DNA of 64,000 bases, taken from assembly GCA_034401795.1 (NCBI GenBank), contig CM067370.1, positions 61,730,369 through 61,794,368 of the forward strand. Direction: 5' to 3'. Below, one piece after another: positions 11,508 through 21,594 of this stretch. The translations under genes and the position numbers were made by a program. Under the pieces are notes generated by a model. The model had not been told where the DNA came from and did not search any database. It saw only the letters and a list, made by a program, of their open reading frames with translations. Within the stretch, counting starts at the first letter, position 1; each line of letters starts with the position of its first letter. The stretch is from Chaetoderma sp. LZ-2023a (taxonomy: Eukaryota; Mollusca; Caudofoveata; Chaetodermatida; Chaetodermatidae).

Positions 11508-11726
11508 TAAACGAAATCTAGGATTTCTTTTTTCACGAGAGAGTTGATACTTACCTCCCTAATACTTTTGATATTGCTAAATATTGGCGTTCACTCAATA
11601 AAACACTCAGATTAAAAACAGTTAGGTGCCCCTACTGGGCAGGTAGACAGAGGTAGTCAGGCGGATGCCGGCCCCACCACCGCGCATGCGCCGACTACTA
11701 CTTCCTCTGACTAATTTATTGGCTGA
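11508..11726. repeat. E1 3' inverted terminal repeat
   Basis: Pairs with 25,341-25,527. The outer 45 bp are specific to this end; the shared part starts at 'acttacctccc'. Confidence 0.9.
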
Positions 11727-11791
11727 CACACATGCAACTGCTAAGAGCCTGAAGACCGAGCCTCTGTGGGGTGGAGAGACCGGGTCCGTAT

Positions 11792-11893
11792 CTAGGGAGG
11801 TAAGTATCAACTCTCTCGTGAAAAAAGAAATCCTAGATTTCGTTTATTTCACATCAAGAGTATACTTACCTCCCTAATACTTTTGATATTGCC
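11792..11893. repeat. E1 internal complementary region
   Basis: Left part complementary to E1's left outer end, right part ('cacatcaagagtat') to E1's right outer end. Junction between 11,846 and 11,847. Confidence 0.9.
11843..11848 (-). terminator. Poly(A) signal AATAAA at E1 ICR junction
   Basis: Minus-strand AATAAA, made of the last As of one element end and TAAACG of the other. It lies about 575 bp past the recombinase stop. Confidence 0.5.
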
Positions 11894-12421
11894 AGAATTC
11901 GAAAGTGAATCTGGCGGGAGGGAGGCGAGGTCAAAAGACCAGCTCTTCCCTATACGCTTTCACGCGTTTACGGCACTTAAAAACGTCTGAAACTGTGTGA
12001 GAACACAGTCAGGATTTGACAAACCATCGGATAACACAACCGATGCATGAGAGATGACCGAATGTCATATGCGCTCCCCCCCCCCCTCCTGGGAGGAAGA
12101 CTAGATGACCTCAATGTCCTATACGCTCTCTACGTACTAGTGCCACGTACTACAGGACAGAGACGAAAGTACTCCATTTTCGTATACTCTCTATGAACCA
12201 CAATCCACACAAATCATCACCATATTAATAATAACGGGTAACGTGACAATACATTTAACAATGAACAACACATAAACAAGACTGACCTTGTTGAACTTGG
12301 AAGCTGTCATCACGTTCCCAGTAGAGAAGCCTGATGCAGTCCCGACAAGTGGTTGTTACCATAACTTAAATGTGATGTATATAAGCAACGAGGAAACGCT
12401 CCTCATAAAACATACAGGCGA

Positions 12422-13381
12422 TTATTGTTTCAAAATCGACAAGGCGAGAGGATTTGAGGTGTCACGGAGGTAATGGTCTGTAAAACTTGACTCACAGTGC
12501 CACTGAGCCACGGACATAATGTCATCCACAGGGACCCCACTAAACAGGGCAGTGGATGCCACGACACCGCGGACACTGTGAGCCTTGGCCACATCAACCT
12601 GTCTCCCGGTGGCGGATTTGTGACAAAACTGAATACATTCTACAATCCACCTGGAAATGGTGTCCTTAGACGCCCTGCCATGGGGTTCAATATATGACAA
12701 CCATAACGCTGACTGGTTGGTACGCCACTCCGAAGTACGCTGTTTGTACCGGAGCAGCGCCCATACGGGGCACCATACTTTAGAATTAGGATCATATCTA
12801 GTTAAAGATGGCAAAAAAATAGGTTGACCTGGATATTTCAAAGACTGATTCTTAGCCAAGAAATTAATCCTAGGTAGAAGCTTAAGGCCTTCCCCTGTAA
12901 CCACAAAACGGTCATCCTCGGCTGATAAGGCGTGAATCTCACTCCTACGCCTTGCCGAGGCCGCAGCAATTAAAAACACAGTTTTAAGTGTCAACAATTT
13001 CATAGAAATGGACATAAGTGGTTCAAAAGGCTTATCTCCTAGTACCTGAAGCACCAGAGATAAACTCCAAACTGGAATCAGTGGTGGATTCCTTGGTCTT
13101 AGATTGCCCATGCCTTTAATTAATACATTTAATGTACTTATTTCAACACTCCCCCTGTTAGCCAAGCAAGGAATAACAGCCATTAAAGCTGACTTATAAC
13201 CAGCAATAGAGTTAGGCTTGAGGCTATAGGCATCATATAGGTGACAGAGGAAATCAGCTACTACCAGAATAGATGCATCCATTGGATCAATACATCTTTT
13301 TGAGCACCACTCTGCAAATCTGTTGATTTTATAGTTATATGCTCTGGAGGTTGACCCCCTCCTGGCTTTGGCCATAAACAT
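12422..13381 (-). CDS. E1 tyrosine recombinase (ORF3)
   Basis: 319 codons from the Met at 13,381, the same length as in E2, E3, E5 and E6. Catalytic set present: R in 'ARRRSEIH', H and R in 'HSVRG', W/H in 'AQWH', nucleophile Y in 'FTDHYL'. Substitutions relative to E5 are scattered (for example 'GSVEISTLN' for 'GSDEVNTLN') and none hits a catalytic residue. The same frame stays open upstream to 15,319, over the RT ORF. No frame break, so this ORF could still be expressed. Confidence 0.85.
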   Translation of the reverse strand: MFMAKARRGSTSRAYNYKINRFAEWCSKRCIDPMDASILVVADFLCHLYDAYSLKPNSIAGYKSALMAVIPCLANRGSVEISTLNVLIKGMGNLRPRNPPLIPVWSLSLVLQVLGDKPFEPLMSISMKLLTLKTVFLIAAASARRRSEIHALSAEDDRFVVTGEGLKLLPRINFLAKNQSLKYPGQPIFLPSLTRYDPNSKVWCPVWALLRYKQRTSEWRTNQSALWLSYIEPHGRASKDTISRWIVECIQFCHKSATGRQVDVAKAHSVRGVVASTALFSGVPVDDIMSVAQWHCESSFTDHYLRDTSNPLALSILKQ

Positions 13382-15429
13382 GGCCGCTTGCTCAGAAAAG
13401 CCCTCCTTAATTCTAGATTCCTTGACAACATCCATGCAGTCAATCGGAACATTGACGGATTGTCGTGAAGGGCCTTGCCCTGGAAGATAAGGTCGTCCAT
13501 CAGAGGCAGAGGAACCGGACTGCAGATCAGAAGGTCCAGCAGATCCGTATACCATGATCGGCTTGGCCAATCCGGGGCGATCAGAAGCACTTGGCACTCC
13601 TGCTGCCTGATTTTCTGAAGCACCTTTGGAATCAGGATTGCTGGAGGGAATGCGTATGCATACATTCCCGCCCAGCTGATAGCTAACGCATCTGTTGCGA
13701 AAGCGCTTGGGTCTGGAATCGGAGAGACGTACGTCGTCATCTTCGCATTCTTCTTCGTTGCGAACAAATCGATGTTGGGCTTCCCCCAATGGTCGAACAG
13801 ATGATCCGCCACACATTGATTTAGTTGCCATTCCGTGGGTCAAATACTCATCCTTCGGCTCAATGAGTCTGCTAGCAGATTTAGCCTTCCCGGAATATGA
13901 ACTGCTCTCACGGTAATCCTGTGATCCAGGCACCAACAAAGCAGTTTCCAAGTGATCATACAGAAACTGGGCAACTTCGTTCCGCCCTGGCGGTTTATGT
14001 AAGTCACTACTGTTGAGTTGTCTGAACGAATAAGAACAATCTTGCCCTGAACTTTCTGTAAGAAATGTTCCAGGCCCAGGACTACTGCTCTTAGCTCCAG
14101 TAGATTGATATGTTCCTTTGACTGATCCAGATCCCAAAGCCCTGATATTGTGGACTCTTCCAGACAAGCTCCCCACCCCTCCATCGATGCATCTGTATAC
14201 ACAGTCACCTGAGGGTGGGGAGGGGTTAGCAAAACCCCCAGCAAGAGATTCTCTATATTCAACCACCATTGCAGGTGGTGAATTAGAGGCGCCAACACTG
14301 ACACGTTCGAGTCCAGCGAACCTGAACTCTGGGTCCACTGTGTCATGAGAAACAACTGGATCGGGTGCCTGCGTAAGGCCGCCTGCGGAATGACTGGTTC
14401 CAATAAAACCATCAAACCCAGCATTCTCAAGTAAACCCGTGCCAGGACATGACGACTGTCGCACACCGACTGTATTAAGGAGATGAGTCTCTGAACCCTC
14501 TCCTGAGTAGGATAAACATATACCGTCTCCAGATCGAAGAACATGCCCAGGTAAACAAACTTCTGGGATGGAGTCAGCTCTGATTTTTGGAAATTGATTA
14601 TCCAGGCCAAGTCCGTGAGAGTTTTCAAAACAATCTCCAGATTGGCCGATAATGTTTCCTGGGTGTGTGCTTTTAACAGCCAGTCGTCTATGTACGTGTG
14701 GACTGCTATGCTTCTCCTGCGGAGGTATGCCGTGATCGCGAGAACCACACGGGTGAAGACCCGAGGAGCCATGGAAATTCCGAAGGGTAATACCCTGAAT
14801 TCCCACTGTCTGCCCTGGAATGCAAATCTCAGGAAGCGATGGAAACTCCTCTCTATGGGAATGTGGAAATAAGCATCCTTCAAATCTATTGAAGCTGTCC
14901 ACATTCCCTGCTCTAACCCCGCCAACACCGACCGCACAGTCTCCATCTTGAAACTGGGCGTCTCTATGAACTTGTTCAATAGCTTGAGGTTGAGAATCGG
15001 CCTCCACCTTCCGGTGTTTTTTGTTACTAAGAACACGGTTGAATAGAAGCCCGGGCACCTCTGCGCCGGCTGAATAGCTCCTTTTTGTAGGAGGGAATTT
15101 ATCTCCTCCTCGATACACAACCTTTGATCTGGATCTCTCGGAATCGGAGTCCAGATCGGCACGAGAGACAGTCGCGATGGCGGGCCTGTCATCCAATCGG
15201 GATGATAGCCGACAGAAAGCCATCGCAAGACTAAACGGTCCTGAGTCAACCGCTTCCACTCTGGCAAGTGGTCGGCCAATCGGCCGCCCACCGGTCCACC
15301 TAGGGAGAGAGGTGGACATAAGGAGTGCGAGAGTGGCACTGTCTTCTCGGCCAGAAACACCGGAGTGGTTCCCACCGTGGTAACCGGCCCATCAGGCCCG
15401 ATTACCACGACCAGATCCCCGCACGCCAT
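13261..15429 (-). pseudogene. E1 RT-RNase H-MT-like ORF, interrupted by a nonsense codon
   Basis: Probable start is the Met at 15,429 ('MACGDLVVVIG'), inside the end of gag. RT palm 'SIDLKDAYFHI' and 'YIDDWLL' and RNase H 'YTDASMEGWG', 'LLELRAV', 'RSDNS' and 'LLADSLSR' are intact. A TGA at 13,840-13,842, where E2, E3 and E5 have TTA (Leu), ends the frame right after RNase H. The methyltransferase-like part continues in frame at 13,261-13,812. RT and RNase H might therefore still be made as a truncated protein. Confidence 0.85.
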
Positions 15430-17450
15430 GCCCAGCACCGCGCGCACCTCGGTGCGCGGGTGGCTGCCTGACTGGCTGCGCCTGGGGAGCCTGCGCCCCC
15501 CTCGCTGCGGGCCGAATCGCACGTGGCCTAGGCCGTCGCTGCGATGGTGGCTGGCCTCTGACCTGGCCACCTCCACCTCGAGCCTGCAGGGGACGATACG
15601 CAGGGGGTGCTGCGCGAACGCTCGCATGACGGAGCACTTCAAATTGCTCGCGCAGCGCCCTCTGGTTGTTGACCAGAGTCACCGTCTCCTGGAGGTGCTT
15701 GCATCCCTCACCTCCAAAGAGACCAGGACCTGTCATAGGCGTACGCAGTAGCCTATTGTACAGGTCCTGGGACGGGCACAGATTGTCCAAGGCAAACGTG
15801 CGCCTCGCCCGGACACTCCTGGTCAGCGCCCGCGTCAAGCAGTCCAGAGCCAGGTTGATACCATCCTGGATGGCTCTCTGGACTGTGACCGGGCTTGGTT
15901 GGCGCGATGCGGATGCCGTTACCACCCCCTGTAACAGCTGGGAGACGTGGGACAGAGCAGCAATCGACGCTCTCCCACTCTCCTCCGCATCACGCAGCGC
16001 GGCATTTGCCGAACGCAACGCGTTCGAGCACAGAACACCCGTGTCAGAACGGGAGCCTGGCCGCGCATCTTCGCCCAAAGCCGCTCGGTCATCGACGCTT
16101 GGCTTGGGCACCACACCGTACCGCTGGTAGTCCAGGGGCACGATGCGGCAACGTCTGGCCACCTCGCGAGGGGCCTTCGCGAGACGCCCATTCACCTTAA
16201 TGGACGTCTCCGCCGCCTCGAACATGTCCACGACATGCTCAGCCAGCGGCAGAGATGGCATAGCGTTTGCAGTCGGCTTACCAGCTAACCACGGCCTGTG
16301 ATCTCGCTGGCTAGCCGATTGCTCCACGGGCAGGTCTGGCCGAACACTCACCAGCCACTGGCAAGCGTCCGACCAATCCTCCTCCGTAGCTAGCTGCGAG
16401 TGCTCTACAAGACGGGGGCCTTCGTCTTCCTCCTGAGCGCATGCAGCAGAGCTTGACGGCGGGTATGCTGATACCACTGGCAAACCAGGGAAAACATGCG
16501 GCCCCGAAAGACCAGGCATGCTAAGCTCACTGGCTCGACCAAGAGCAGGCGCCGTGGTAGAGCGCGGGGCAGACACCGCCCCACCACGGTCCAGACCAGC
16601 ACCAGCGACACTCTCGGCAAGCCGAGGTATGCGGTAACGCTGGCCTTCAGCACCGCCCAGGGTCACCTTCTGGACCGTGAATTCTACTCCTGCGTGAGTA
16701 GAACCATGGACCACGTCGCCTGCATTCCCCGCGAGGGGTGCACAAACGTCGTAGTCCATGGTCACGTCCCCAGACGGCGACCCTAGCAGGAAATCCTCTT
16801 CCTCCTGGCCAGAAAGGTTAGACTCCGGGTCAGCAAAGAGAGCTAACCCGGACTGGCCAGGGAAGGTGCCATAGGTGGCATTGGCACCCGCGGCGTGCGG
16901 ATACCCAGGGTCTGATGAGCAGACCGCGGGTTCCTGCGACAACCGATGTCCACGGCCCCTCGGCGCGGCACCAAGCCTGCTGCCAGGGTCGTGGAATGCC
17001 CCCATCAACGGGGCCACCTCTGAATCGTTCTCAAACAACGGAATCGACCTACGGAAACTAGATTCAGAGGCGGGGATAACCTGCTCTGAAGCAGATGCTG
17101 AGGACAACAAAGGAGCTGGCCCAGGAAGCATGCTGTGAAGCAACTCTGGGACCAAATCCTTTATTGTCCTCTGCATCTCTCCCAACATTTCGGACCGGAA
17201 GGCCTCCATGTCCACCGCGGACGAGGCCTTCCTCTTACCCTTCTTCGAAACCCTCTCTTTCTTCGCCTTCCTCTCCTCCTCCACGCCCTTCTCCTTTGCC
17301 TGCAATGACAAAAAGTCAGACATTAGTTCGCCCCCCCCATTGCTTACATACGTTGCACTTAAGCAGCGGTCCACAGGGACTGCAGCTGAAGCACAAATGG
17401 GGAACAAACCGATCCTTCAGAAACCGGCCACAGGACGGACAACCAGGTCT
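15392..17450 (-). CDS. E1 gag main exon, frame-shifted near its start
   Basis: The acceptor (gtttcag|AGACCT) puts the exon start at 17,450, where the Cys cluster reads in phase with the leader. In the G-run at about 17,331-17,338 E1 has eight Gs where E2, E3, E5 and E6 have seven. The spliced frame therefore stops soon after the cluster ('GGRTNV' then stop). From the internal Met at 17,323 (MSDFLSLQ) gag is open to 15,392: Lys/Glu-rich helix, 'VDMEAFRSEML', conserved core 'LSHVSQLLQGVVTASASRQ', and an Arg/Gly/Pro-rich tail. It overlaps the RT start by about 38 nt. Confidence 0.75.
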
Positions 17451-17746
17451 CTGAAACAGGACACAGGACGAGGACAATGAGCAAGTTAGTCAAGGATAGC
17501 TTTTAAAAAACTCAAAACCAACTAAAGAGAGGGAAAAGATCATAAAGATCAGTAACCATAAGAAACCAGCATTGGACAAAACTTTAAATGTAAATAAAGA
17601 GCAAGGCTGATTATGACATCATCAATCCCATGACAGAAATTAAATCGGTCCGCAACAAGCATCTAAGTGCAAGAACGAATTGTATTCCTAACATAACGTC
17701 CTCACTTGGATATTCAGACTACACACCATCAGATACACAATGATAA

Positions 17747-17965
17747 TAAACCAAATCTAGGATTTCTTTTTTCACGAGAGAGTTGATACTTACCTCCCTA
17801 ATACTTTAGATATTGCTAAATATTGGCTTTCACTCAATAAACACTCAGATTAAAACAGTTAGGTGCCCCTACTGGGCAGGGAGTCAGAGCATAGTCTGGC
17901 GGATGCCAGCCCCACCACCGCGCATGCGCAGACTAGCACTTCCTCTGACTAGATTATTGGCTGAC
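17747..17965. repeat. E2 3' inverted terminal repeat
   Basis: Pairs with 24,535-24,724. Its first bases are TAAACCAAAT rather than TAAACGAAAT. Confidence 0.9.
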
Positions 17966-18029
17966 ACACATGCAACTATCAAGAGCCTGAAGACCGAGCC
18001 TCTGTGGGTTGGAGAGGCCGGGTCCGTAT

Positions 18030-18131
18030 CTAGGGAGGTAAGTATCAACTCTCTCGTGAAAAAAGAAATCCTAGATTTCGTTTATTTCACTTCAAGAGTA
18101 TACTTACCTCCCTAATACTTTTGATATTGCC
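18030..18131. repeat. E2 internal complementary region
   Basis: Complementary to both E2 outer ends. It keeps 'cgtttatttcacttcaag' and 'cttttgatattgcc', whereas the E2 ITRs carry 'cttta', so the ICR escaped that substitution. Confidence 0.9.
18081..18086 (-). terminator. Poly(A) signal AATAAA at E2 ICR junction
   Basis: About 580 bp beyond the recombinase stop on the minus strand. Confidence 0.5.
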
Positions 18132-18667
18132 AGAATTCGAAAGTGAATCTGGCAGGAGGGAGGCGAGGTCAAAAGACCAGCTCATCCCAATACGCTTTTC
18201 TGCGTTTAAGGCACTTAAACTTCTGAAACTGTAAGAAAAACAGGCAGGATTTGACTAACCATCGGATAACACCACCGATGTATGAGAGATGACCGAATGT
18301 CATATGTGCTCCCCCCCCCCCCCCCTCCTTCCTGGGAGGAAGAGTCGACTGACCTCAATGTCCTATACGCTCTCTACGTACAAGTGCCATGTACTACAGG
18401 ACAGAGACGAAAAAACTCCATTTTCGTAACTCTCAACAATGAACCACACAAATACACAAACCATCACCATATTAATAACGGGTAACGTGACAATACAATC
18501 AACAACGGACAACACATGAACAAGACTGACCTTGTTGAAATGGCTGCTGACATCATCTTCCCATTGGTAAAGACTGATGCAGGCCCAAAAAAGTGGGTGT
18601 TTCCATAAATTAATTGTGAAATATATAAGTAATGAGGAAAAAACCTCCTCAAAAAATATAAACCGAG

Positions 18668-19627
18668 TCATTTTTTCAAAATCGACAAGGCGAGAGGATT
18701 AGAGATGTCACGGATATAATGGTCTGTAAAACTTGACTCACAGTGCCACTGAGCCACCGACATAATATCATCCACAGGGACCCCATTAAATAGGGCAGTG
18801 GATGTCACTACGCCGCGGACACTGTGAGCCTTGGCCACGTCAACCTGCTTCCCGGTGGCGGATTTATGGCAAAACTGAATGCATTCTACAATCCACCTGG
18901 AAATGGTGTCCTTAGAAGCCCTGCCATGGGGTTCAATATATGACAACCATAACGCTGACTGATCGGTGCGCCACTCCGCCGTACGTTGCTTGTACCGGCA
19001 AAGCGCCCGGACAGGACACCATGCCTTAGAATTAGAATCATATCTAGTTAAAGCAGGCAAAATAATAGGTTGACCTGGATATTTCAACGACTGATTTTTA
19101 GCCAAGAAATTAATCCTAGGTAGCAGCTTAAGGCCTTCCCCTGAAACCACAAAACGGTCATCCTCGGCTGATAAGGCATGAATTTCACTCCTACGCCTAG
19201 CCGAGGCCGCAGCAATTAAAAACACAGTCTTCAGTGTTAATAGTTTCATAGAAATGGAACTAAGTGGTTCAAAAGGCGTATCACCTAGTACTTGAAGCAC
19301 TAGCGATAAACTCCAAGACGGAATCACCGGTGGATTCCTTGGTCTTAGATTGCCCATGCCTTTAATTAATACATTTAATGTATTTACTTCATCACTTCCC
19401 CTCTTAGCCAAGCAAGGAATAACAGACATTAATGCTGACTTATAACCAGCAATAGAGTTAGGCTTGAGGCTATAGGCATCATAGAGGTGACAGAGGAAAT
19501 CAGCTACTACTTGAATAGATGAATCCATTGGATCAATACATCTTTTTGAGCACCATTCTGCAAATCTGTTGATTTTATAATTATATGCTCTGGAGGTTGA
19601 CCCCCTCCTGGCTTTGGCCATAAACAT
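18668..19627 (-). CDS. E2 tyrosine recombinase (ORF3)
   Basis: 319 codons, no interruption. Ends 'DHYIRDISNPLALSILKK', with I for L after the nucleophile Tyr compared with E5; other catalytic positions are unchanged. The frame is open up to 21,610. Confidence 0.88.
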   Translation of the reverse strand: MFMAKARRGSTSRAYNYKINRFAEWCSKRCIDPMDSSIQVVADFLCHLYDAYSLKPNSIAGYKSALMSVIPCLAKRGSDEVNTLNVLIKGMGNLRPRNPPVIPSWSLSLVLQVLGDTPFEPLSSISMKLLTLKTVFLIAAASARRRSEIHALSAEDDRFVVSGEGLKLLPRINFLAKNQSLKYPGQPIILPALTRYDSNSKAWCPVRALCRYKQRTAEWRTDQSALWLSYIEPHGRASKDTISRWIVECIQFCHKSATGKQVDVAKAHSVRGVVTSTALFNGVPVDDIMSVAQWHCESSFTDHYIRDISNPLALSILKK

Positions 19628-21594
19628 GGCCGCTTGCTCAGAAAAGCCCTCCTTAATTCTAGATTCCTTGACAACATCCACGCAGTCAATCTGAACATTG
19701 ACGGATTGTTGTGAAGGACCTTGCCCTGGAAGATAATATCGTCCATCAGAGGCAGAGGAACCGGACTGCAGACCAGAAGGTCCAGCAGATCCGTATACCA
19801 AGATCGGCTTGGCCAATCCGGGGCGATCAGAAGCACTTGGCATTCCTCTTGTCTGATTTTCTGAAGAATTTTTGGAATCAGGATTGCTGGAGGGAATGCG
19901 TATGCATACATTCTCCCCCAGCTGATAGCTAACGCATCTGTTGCGAAAGCGCTTGGATCCGGAATCGGAGAGACGTACGTCGTCATCTTCGCATTCTTCT
20001 TCGTTGCGAACAAATCGATGTTGGGTTTCCCCCAATGGTCGAACAGACGATCCGCCACACATTGATTTAGTTGCCATTCCGTGGGTAAAACACTCATCCT
20101 TCGGCTCAATGAGTCTGCTAGCAGGTTTAACCTTCCCGGAATATGAACTGCTTTCAAGGTAATCTGGTGATCCAGACACCAACAAAGCAGTCTCCATGTC
20201 ATCATACAGAGACTGGGCGACTTCGTTCCGCCCTGGCGGTTTATGTAAGTCACAACTGTTGAGTTGTCTGAACGAATAAGAACAATCTTGCCCTGAACTT
20301 TCTGTAAGAAATGTTCCAGGCCCAGGACTACTGCTCTTAGCTCCAGTAGATTTATATGTTCCTTTGACTGTTCCGGATTCCAAAGCCCTGATATCGTGGA
20401 CTCTTCCAGGCAAGCCCCCCAGCCCTCCATCGATGCATCTGTATACACAGTCACCTGAGGGTGGGGAGGGATCAGCATAACCCCCACCAAGAGATTCTCT
20501 GTGAGCAACCACCATTGCAGGTGGTGAATCAGAGGCGCCAACACTGACACGTTCGAGTCCAGCGAACCTGTACTCTGGGTCCATTGTGTCATGAGAAACA
20601 ACTGGATCGGCCGCCTGCGTAAGGCGGCCTGAGGAATGACTGGTTCCAAAGAAACCATCAACCCCAGCATTCTCAAGTAAACCCGTGCCAGGACATGACG
20701 ACTGTCGCACACTGACTGAATTAACGAGATGAGTTTTTTCACTCTCTCCTGAGTAGGATAAACATATCCCGTCTCCAGATCGAAGAACATTCCCAGGTAA
20801 ACAAACCTCTGGGATGGAGTCAGCTCTGATTTCGGAAAATTTATCATCCAGCCCAAATCCGAGAGAGTTTTCAAAACAATCACCAGATTGGCCGATAAAG
20901 CTTCCTTGTCGTGTGCCTTTAACAGCCAGTCGTCTATGTACGTGTGGACTGCTATGCTTCTCCTGCGGAGGTATGCTGTGATCGCAAGAACCACACGGGT
21001 GAAAACCCGAGGAGCCGTGGAAATTCCGAAGGGCAACACCCTGAATTCCCACTGTCTGCCCTGGAATGCAAATCTCAGGGAGCGACAGAAACTCCCGTGG
21101 ATGGGGATGTGGAAATAAGCGTCCTTCAAATCTATCGACGCCGTCCACCTCCCCCTCTCCAACCCCGCCAACACCGAGCGCACCGCTTCCATCTTGAAAC
21201 TGGGTGTCTCGATGAACTTGTTCAATGGCTTGAGGTTGAGAATCTGTCTCCACCCTCCGGTGCGTTTTGTTACTAAGAACAGGGTTGAACTTTGCTCTGG
21301 ATCTCTCGGAATGGGAGTCCAGACTGGCACTAGAGACAGTCGCGACGGCGGGCCTGTCATCCACTCTGGATGATACCCGACGGAAAGCCATCGCAAGACT
21401 AAACGGTCCTGAGTTAACCGTTCCCACTCTTGCATGTGGCCGGTTAGCCGGCCTCCCACCGGTCCACCTAGGGACAGAGGTGGACACGAGGCATGCAAGA
21501 GCGGCACTGTCCCCGTCGCCACAAACACCGGAGTGGTTCTTACCGCGGTAACCGTCCCGACAGGACCGATAACCACGCCCAGATCCTCGCGCAC
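19507..21594 (-). CDS. E2 RT-RNase H-MT-like ORF with internal deletion
   Basis: Open for 695 codons. Compared with E5 it lacks the block around 'EEINSLVQKGAIQP' (junction near 21,290, 'IPRDPEQ' running directly into 'SSTLFLV'). This block lies just ahead of RT motif 1 and normally helps form the fingers, so polymerase activity is doubtful. 'GRWTAS' replaces 'GMWTAS' near motif A. YIDD, the four RNase H acidic positions and the C-terminal MT-like region are present. Last codons overlap the recombinase start by about 120 nt. Confidence 0.85.
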   Translation of the reverse strand: MREDLGVVIGPVGTVTAVRTTPVFVATGTVPLLHASCPPLSLGGPVGGRLTGHMQEWERLTQDRLVLRWLSVGYHPEWMTGPPSRLSLVPVWTPIPRDPEQSSTLFLVTKRTGGWRQILNLKPLNKFIETPSFKMEAVRSVLAGLERGRWTASIDLKDAYFHIPIHGSFCRSLRFAFQGRQWEFRVLPFGISTAPRVFTRVVLAITAYLRRRSIAVHTYIDDWLLKAHDKEALSANLVIVLKTLSDLGWMINFPKSELTPSQRFVYLGMFFDLETGYVYPTQERVKKLISLIQSVCDSRHVLARVYLRMLGLMVSLEPVIPQAALRRRPIQLFLMTQWTQSTGSLDSNVSVLAPLIHHLQWWLLTENLLVGVMLIPPHPQVTVYTDASMEGWGACLEESTISGLWNPEQSKEHINLLELRAVVLGLEHFLQKVQGKIVLIRSDNSTVVTYINRQGGTKSPSLCMMTWRLLCWCLDHQITLKAVHIPGRLNLLADSLSRRMSVLPTEWQLNQCVADRLFDHWGKPNIDLFATKKNAKMTTYVSPIPDPSAFATDALAISWGRMYAYAFPPAILIPKILQKIRQEECQVLLIAPDWPSRSWYTDLLDLLVCSPVPLPLMDDIIFQGKVLHNNPSMFRLTAWMLSRNLELRRAFLSKRPCLWPKPGGGQPPEHIIIKSTDLQNGAQKDVLIQWIHLFK